A stretch of DNA of 35,166 bases, taken from IMG/VR virus record IMGVR_UViG_3300021376_000177, positions 1 to 35,166 of that record; one strand, given 5' to 3'. Below are positions 30,603-35,166 of this stretch, piece after piece. The number at the start of each line of letters is the position of its first letter. Position 1 is the stretch's first letter. The position numbers were made by a program, and so were the translations under genes. This stretch comes from a virus. Below the pieces are notes generated by a model. It was not told the DNA's origin. It saw nothing but the letters and a program-made list of their open reading frames with translations, and did no database searches.

Positions 30603-30973
30603 TATACTAATTGTGCTTTAATTTGACTGAGTACATACTGTACATACTCAGGTTTGATATACCTTATTGTTGAACCAGGTTCAGGTAAGATAAATGGGTT
30701 GCGTATATTGTTAACTTCAGTTATCATCCACCATAGGTAAATAGTTTGATACAATTTATAACTTACTATAGGCCAATGAGTGGGGGTATCATATACAACT
30801 ACACTATATAATGATGGGTCTAAATTATTTGGAAAGTTAATACTTCTATTGAGATTATAAAAGGGTAAGTTATCTTCATTAAAATGGACTTTGAAGATAT
30901 TTTCATACCTAGTGCTTTGCAATTTAGGTAATTGCGGTACTTGTGATTGATATAATCCTGTAGAGTTGTCCAT
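30602..30973 (-). CDS. gp53: Baseplate wedge protein gp53-like (LysM-type)
   Basis: A 123-residue protein. The C-terminal half reads SVVVYDTPTHWPIVSYKLYQTIYLWWMI, then NPFILPEPGSTIRYIKP, which is the LysM-like pattern of T4 gp53 (YDT, then W-x-x-I-S/V-Y-x-L-Y-x-T-x-x-x-W-W). In T4 it completes the wedge and binds gp6 and gp25. It is placed between the tube-cap-like and hub genes, one base from each. Confidence 0.82.
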   Translation of the reverse strand: MDNSTGLYQSQVPQLPKLQSTRYENIFKVHFNEDNLPFYNLNRSINFPNNLDPSLYSVVVYDTPTHWPIVSYKLYQTIYLWWMITEVNNIRNPFILPEPGSTIRYIKPEYVQYVLSQIKAQLV

Positions 30974-30974
30974 A

Positions 30975-32285
30975 TTAAATTATACTTGTTTCGATTATTG
31001 AATTATTTAAAAAAGAAGCATATAATGTGTTTTTTGTTTCAGGTATCAAATCATTAAACGTCATTGTAACACGATATGCTTCAGGTATAACAGTTCTCCA
31101 CACTTGTGGAAATGTGCTTGTAGCTGCAGCAGGTGGGTTAATACTACCTATGTCAGTAAAATCTACATCCATTAATCTAGTTGCACCTAAATTTTTAATT
31201 GCTATACTAGACAAATATGCGTATGGCATTCTTTTTTGACCAGGTACGTAAATATTATAAATTGCAGGTGGGTCAACTAATTGTTTGCTTCTTCTAATTG
31301 GTAGATTTTGATAAAATAATAAAAACAATAATTTGAAATTGCTCTTAACATCTTCGTATGTAGCTGGTTTTGTGTTTATTAAATCAAATGTAATAGTGTA
31401 TGTATTAGGTGATGATAATGCGTATTGTTTTGGAAACTCAACATATGTACCATATTGATTAGTTGCTACATTGAATAGTTTTGAAGCTTCTAATCCAGGA
31501 CCCATTGTTTTAAGGGTATCAACTAACCCCGCTACAAATGAACTATTACCCTCACTAGCACTCTCGGTAAATGAATTGCTCGTATTCCAAAACTCACTAG
31601 TAAATAAAGGTAATTTATAATTGAACCCTGTCTCGACTGTATAGTATAAACCTTTATAAGGTGTTAACGGTGATTCTAAAACAGGTCCTAAAGTGTCAAC
31701 TATACCGAATTTATCTAAAAGTTTATTACCTGCAATAGATGCATCTTGACCTAAATCGTTAAAAAATGTTTTTACTGAATTATACAACCCCATACTGCTA
31801 AGTGATGTGACTGCTGAATCAAATTGTTGTGCAGTTTCTTTTGCAGTTTTAGCTAAAAATTGAGCACCTTTATTGTCTAGCACTGCAGATATACCGTATA
31901 CTGCTTGATTTAATAGAGCGTTAAGTGTTATATATCTCTCATTTAACCAAATATATGGTACATCACCTCTACTTGTTTTTGGAGATATTGTCCATCTAAA
32001 GTCGTTAACAACATCAATTAAATCTACTTTTTTATTTGGATTATTTTTATAGTATGCTATTACATCATTTAACGAAGATGTTGGGTAATTATTAACTGTT
32101 TCCTGAACAAAACTATTACCACCTATATTATTAGTTACAAAGTTACTAACTGTATTAAAAGCTTGAAAATTGTAATCCTGACCCGGTTGGTTATTTTTCG
32201 AAAATGATGATGGTACCGCTAATGGTGGTACGGTACCATCATTCTCGGCGCCATATAAAAACGAAAAATTAAAAGGGTAACTCAT
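30975..32285 (-). CDS. Baseplate tail-tube cap protein, gp48/gp54-like
   Basis: 436 residues from the ATG at 32285, chosen over a TTG six bases earlier because the late-type box lies six bases before this ATG. The C-terminal region (IYNIYVPGQKRMPYAYLSSIAIKNLGATR, then TVIPEAYRVTMTFNDLIPET) has the form seen in gp48-type proteins at the end of the tail tube. The position next to the tape measure and gp53 agrees with T4 gene order (29-48-54). gp48 and gp54 are paralogues and I cannot separate them here. Confidence 0.6.
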   Translation of the reverse strand: MSYPFNFSFLYGAENDGTVPPLAVPSSFSKNNQPGQDYNFQAFNTVSNFVTNNIGGNSFVQETVNNYPTSSLNDVIAYYKNNPNKKVDLIDVVNDFRWTISPKTSRGDVPYIWLNERYITLNALLNQAVYGISAVLDNKGAQFLAKTAKETAQQFDSAVTSLSSMGLYNSVKTFFNDLGQDASIAGNKLLDKFGIVDTLGPVLESPLTPYKGLYYTVETGFNYKLPLFTSEFWNTSNSFTESASEGNSSFVAGLVDTLKTMGPGLEASKLFNVATNQYGTYVEFPKQYALSSPNTYTITFDLINTKPATYEDVKSNFKLLFLLFYQNLPIRRSKQLVDPPAIYNIYVPGQKRMPYAYLSSIAIKNLGATRLMDVDFTDIGSINPPAAATSTFPQVWRTVIPEAYRVTMTFNDLIPETKNTLYASFLNNSIIETSII

Positions 32286-32291
32286 TAACAA

Positions 32292-32299
32292 TATTTATT
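32292..32299 (-). promoter_or_regulatory. Late-type box AATAAATA before the tube-cap gene
   Basis: Six bases before the ATG at 32285 on the minus strand. It settles the start choice for that gene. Confidence 0.6.
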
Positions 32300-32301
32300 G
32301 C

Positions 32302-34131
32302 CTAACTTATAGCTTCAGCTCTAAAGCTTCTAACGCTAGAACTTGGATTTAATATATAACTGTTATTATTAACATTACTTGTAATAACATTACTATTAGC
32401 TTTATCTATTAATGTTTGCAAAGCTTTAACTTGCTCTTTAGCTAAATTTACATATTCATTACCATTATTAGTAAGATTTTGTAAATGGTTAATAATAGTT
32501 TTTACAGTTTTATCTAATTCTCCACCCTTCTTGAATCCGACAACAGTATCATCTTGTGAAAATTTCCTAACAGTATCTCCCTTTTTAACCACATTTTCAT
32601 TCTTAGCAATAAAATCATTAAGCATTTCTTGTTGTTGAATTGCTTGATTGTTTTGCTCTTTTTCAAGTTTTTCACGTTTTTTACGTTCTAATTTTTCCTC
32701 TAATTCACTTTGTGTTTTCTTAGCATCGTAGTCATCTCCACCCAACCCTATTAAACCTTTAATCTTTGCTTTAGCTTTTTCATAAGCACCTGTCAACAAC
32801 TCTTGTACACTACCGGGTATTTTTTCTAAAAACCAATTTATAGTTTCGGTAATCTTTTGACTAAAATTTATAAGTATACCGTTAATACCCGAACTTGATT
32901 CTAACATTTCTTGCTGTTGGGTTGGTGTACCATACATCCATTTTATAAAATTACCAAGTCCAAACTGACTGAATAAATTAATAATTGACTCTTGATCACC
33001 TGACAATGACCCACCTATGTATTCAGCTAAATTATTAAACCATTTTAAAAATGGTATTTTTTCCCCAATAACATCACCCAATTTACTAAATGCTTGTGTG
33101 AATAGACCTTTATTTAAATCTCCTTTAAAAGCTTCCATTGTATCGCTTTTAAATAAAAAGTTAACTAAATCTAAACCTATTGAAATAACCGTACCTAACC
33201 CGGGTATAAGATTTGCTATACCGCTAAACAAACTTGTAAATCCGCTTAAATAATCTCCACTAGATATTTCATTGTAAGCATCGTAAAAGCTAAATATAGA
33301 ACCTAATATAGGTAATTTCTTTAGTACCGACTTACCAATACCTTTAAATAGTTTACCAAAAACCCCACCGGTTAATATTTTAGTAGCATCACCAGCAGTG
33401 TCGAAAATTTTAGCAAAAACACTACCTTTACCAAACATTTTACTAAAGAACCCCCCATCACCAAAAACTTTTTGTAAAATACCACTCTCACCGAATATTG
33501 TTTTGAGTATTTTATTTTCCTTTAAAAAGTTAGTTATTGGTTTGAAAAACTTTGCAATATCATCACCAATTTGTGTGAAAAATTTACCTAACTTAGTTTC
33601 TTTTAATAATTTAAAAGCATCAGATATATAATCACCTAATTTAGCTACTGCTTTAAATAAAACTTCAGCAATTTTTTTTATGTTAAAAAGCTTAGGAAAT
33701 AAATTGGCAAGAAATTCAAATAATTTATCACCTGATAAACCTGCTAAAAACTTTAACGCTAACGCAGCAAGAGGTAATAATAAAGGAGCTAATGCTAATA
33801 GTTTCTTCAAAAATGAAGAATCTTCTGGTTTTTTATCTTGTTGTTTTTGTTTTTCAGGTAATGGTATTATACCTTTAAGAGTTTTTGTTAATTGATCTAA
33901 TGCTGTTTTGCTAAATTCAGCAATATTTACATTGGTTACCTCTTTAAATACCTTACCTTTTTTTCTCAACACTGCTTCCTCATCCATTATAGGTGCAGCT
34001 TGTTCACTTGTTGTTTTTACATTTGTAACCTTTTGTAATGCAGCCAGTATTTTGGTGTTACTCTTTTCAATAGACTTAGCTAAGTTATCTATAGCACTAG
34101 CTACATTTACATCACCTAAAATATCTGCCAT
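32302..34131 (-). CDS. Probable tail tape measure protein
   Basis: 609 residues from the ATG at 34131 (MADILGDVNV), preferred to a TTG eight codons upstream because an exact TATAAATA lies five bases before it. The protein is mostly helical, with a long hydrophobic segment at about residues 108-131 (LKKLLALAPLLLPLAALALKF), a middle full of short amphipathic Phe/Lys/Gly repeats (KMFGKGSVFAKIF-type), further hydrophobic stretches near residues 290-330, and a charged coiled-coil-like segment (EKLERKKREKLEKEQ). Tape measures look like this and are followed by tube-cap genes, as here. T4 gp29 is of similar length (590). Confidence 0.72.
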   Translation of the reverse strand: MADILGDVNVASAIDNLAKSIEKSNTKILAALQKVTNVKTTSEQAAPIMDEEAVLRKKGKVFKEVTNVNIAEFSKTALDQLTKTLKGIIPLPEKQKQQDKKPEDSSFLKKLLALAPLLLPLAALALKFLAGLSGDKLFEFLANLFPKLFNIKKIAEVLFKAVAKLGDYISDAFKLLKETKLGKFFTQIGDDIAKFFKPITNFLKENKILKTIFGESGILQKVFGDGGFFSKMFGKGSVFAKIFDTAGDATKILTGGVFGKLFKGIGKSVLKKLPILGSIFSFYDAYNEISSGDYLSGFTSLFSGIANLIPGLGTVISIGLDLVNFLFKSDTMEAFKGDLNKGLFTQAFSKLGDVIGEKIPFLKWFNNLAEYIGGSLSGDQESIINLFSQFGLGNFIKWMYGTPTQQQEMLESSSGINGILINFSQKITETINWFLEKIPGSVQELLTGAYEKAKAKIKGLIGLGGDDYDAKKTQSELEEKLERKKREKLEKEQNNQAIQQQEMLNDFIAKNENVVKKGDTVRKFSQDDTVVGFKKGGELDKTVKTIINHLQNLTNNGNEYVNLAKEQVKALQTLIDKANSNVITSNVNNNSYILNPSSSVRSFRAEAIS

Positions 34132-34136
34132 ATTAA

Positions 34137-34144
34137 TATTTATA
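34137..34144 (-). promoter_or_regulatory. Late-type box TATAAATA before the tape-measure gene
   Basis: An exact T4 late core on the minus strand, five bases before the ATG at 34131. Confidence 0.65.
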
Positions 34145-34190
34145 TTGTAAAACAATATATAATAATATAGCTAGAATTTGCTGTTATTTT

Positions 34191-34940
34191 TTATATAAAT
34201 AATGTGGGATTTATATCAACAGCTTTACCATCAACGGTGTTTAATTGTGTTTCATTATCTTTTACATCTGACATATATGTAAGTATTTTTGTCAGTGCTG
34301 GTAATGAATCTACTATTTTTAAAATACCATCTACTTTTTGATCTAAAAGATTAGTTGTAACCTTATTTTTTTGCGATTTTGCAACATCAATTGATTGAAT
34401 ATACTTAGCAATTTCAATTAGATATGTATCATCTATAAATTGCTTTCTATTAGTTACACCTGAAGTATATTTACTATATAATGTTTTATTAAATCTATAA
34501 TCAGTGTATAAAGTAGGTACAGCTAAATTTAAAGTAATTTGCTTTACAGTTATAGAAGACGGTGTGGTATTTTTGGACTTTTTATAATTGTTGACTAATG
34601 TTGTTAATTGAGACTTAGTTAGCTCGCTATTATCTGTTGCATCATCTAATAGTAAATGAAAAATAATACTATTTTTATCAATCGATGTTAATTTAGTAAC
34701 ATCTACATTTTTCTTATCTACTATATTTTCCTCTATAATTTCGTATAAAGCTATATTAAAATTTAATATACTCATTGCATCTTCTAATGCAACAAGTAAC
34801 AAACTTTTTTGCTGCTTAACGTTTAACTTCTTTATTTGTACCGTTTGACCTAATGTAGGTAAATAAACATCAATAATATTCTGATCTGAAAAATTTTTAA
34901 GTTCGCTTATAATGTCTATTTCTTCTACAGAATTACTCAT
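34191..34940 (-). CDS. Baseplate hub assembly protein, gp26-like
   Basis: 249 residues from the ATG at 34940, which lies just after the preceding stop; an ATG 12 codons upstream would overlap that gene and is less likely. The N-terminal VYLPTLGQTVQIKKLNVKQQKSLLLVALE matches the pattern of the T4 base-plate protein family (gp26/gp51-like: LPSxGxxIxxRPFxVKEEKxLLxA). These are hub-assembly chaperones. Placement before the tape measure fits. The C-terminal half is helical and unassigned. Confidence 0.6.
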   Translation of the reverse strand: MSNSVEEIDIISELKNFSDQNIIDVYLPTLGQTVQIKKLNVKQQKSLLLVALEDAMSILNFNIALYEIIEENIVDKKNVDVTKLTSIDKNSIIFHLLLDDATDNSELTKSQLTTLVNNYKKSKNTTPSSITVKQITLNLAVPTLYTDYRFNKTLYSKYTSGVTNRKQFIDDTYLIEIAKYIQSIDVAKSQKNKVTTNLLDQKVDGILKIVDSLPALTKILTYMSDVKDNETQLNTVDGKAVDINPTLFI

Positions 34941-34947
34941 ATCTAAC

Positions 34948-35166
34948 TTACTTAATATGCAGTAATATTTTTTCAATAGTATCTTTTACATATGTAATTG
35001 GTATACTATACCATTTATCTTCATGATTATAAAATATCTTAAGTTTACCAACATGCTTACCTGTCATCGAACTATACATATAAGCATAAAGAGATAATTG
35101 AATACTATAGGCTGTATACTCACAAACAGGAAAATGCTCCAATGGGTGAAGCATTCTCTCGTTATA
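34948..35166 (-). CDS. C-terminal end of a probable PD-(D/E)XK nuclease (5' part outside window)
   Basis: Only 72 codons plus stop are inside the window and the frame is open to the right edge. The segment TAYSIQLSLYAYMYSSMTGKHVGKLKIFYNH has the QxxxY-type helix and following strand found at the end of RecB/Cas4-like PD-(D/E)XK nuclease domains. The catalytic residues would lie further upstream, outside the window. It is therefore a partial gene with a moderate call. Confidence 0.5.
   Translation of the reverse strand, partial: YNERMLHPLEHFPVCEYTAYSIQLSLYAYMYSSMTGKHVGKLKIFYNHEDKWYSIPITYVKDTIEKILLHIK

Noticed and set aside
32286-32291. Upstream TTG start for the tube-cap gene
   Set aside because: The ATG at 32285 has the late-type box six bases upstream, as in other genes.
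34132-34155. Upstream TTG start adding eight codons to the tape-measure gene
   Set aside because: The ATG at 34131 is preceded by an exact TATAAATA at the usual spacing; the extension would encode the box itself.

Overview
The window is a piece of an AT-rich genome of a tailed, contractile-tail (T4-like, myovirus) bacteriophage. The clearest evidence is a set of baseplate proteins recognisable by sequence pattern: a gp25-like wedge/sheath-initiator protein, a gp6/gpJ-like wedge protein, a gp53-like LysM wedge protein, a gp27-like hub, a gp48/54-like tube cap, a probable tape measure and a gp26-like hub chaperone. They lie beside a gp44-type clamp loader, ThyX, dUTPase, dCMP deaminase, an ATP-dependent DNA ligase and a six-member tRNA set. 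The host cannot be fixed from the sequence. Low GC, compact genes and Thr/Pro and collagen-like spacers suggest an aquatic, possibly marine, host, but that is inference.

Layout. Almost everything is on the minus strand, so transcription mostly runs from high to low coordinates. (1) 28.1-35.2 kb: tail module, with the end of a probable PD-(D/E)XK nuclease, hub chaperone, tape measure, tube cap, gp53, hub and an unknown. (2) 24.7-28.2 kb: a mixed island with a small-terminase candidate (+), dut, a glycosyltransferase, a 36-residue (+) gene with its own late box and terminator, the clamp loader and an unknown (+) gene. (3) 14.6-24.7 kb: gp25, gp6, two very large structural proteins, a lectin-like adhesin with a Thr/Pro spacer and a last structural protein. 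(4) 6.4-14.5 kb: accessory and metabolism genes, including a SprT-like protein, a RadA-like ATPase, a TGT/DpdA-like protein, a Dps-like protein, a second glycosyltransferase, tRNA-Thr, a Zn-finger protein, dCMP deaminase and DNA ligase. (5) 5.6-6.4 kb: tRNA cluster (Leu, Met, Ile, Arg, Val). (6) 1-5.6 kb: a secreted EF-hand protein, a cyclic-phosphate-processing receiver protein, a 43-residue protein, a metallophosphoesterase, ThyX, and a MoxR-type AAA+ ATPase paired with a VWA/HExxH protein that carries a collagen-like insert.

How the genes fit together. dCMP deaminase and dUTPase both supply dUMP and ThyX methylates it, a route to dTMP that suits an AT-rich genome. Ligase, clamp loader and RadA-like ATPase serve replication and recombination. 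The tRNAs include readers of A/T-ending codons (UUA, AUA, AGA, GUA, ACA). Two promoter classes can be read: sigma70-like -35/-10 pairs before dut, the clamp loader, radA-like, the receiver gene and the tRNA cluster, and a T4-late-like (T)ATAAATA box before structural and some accessory genes.

Most striking: the tRNA-Leu(UAA) gene at 6005-6287 is split after U34 by a compact 197-nt group I intron whose P1-P9 elements can be drawn by hand. It occupies the same position as the classical cyanobacterial/plastid tRNA-Leu intron, and its core resembles the Azoarcus-type IC3 ribozyme. Second, the ATAAATA box lies only 5-7 nt before about a dozen start codons on both strands, which would make many late mRNAs leaderless.
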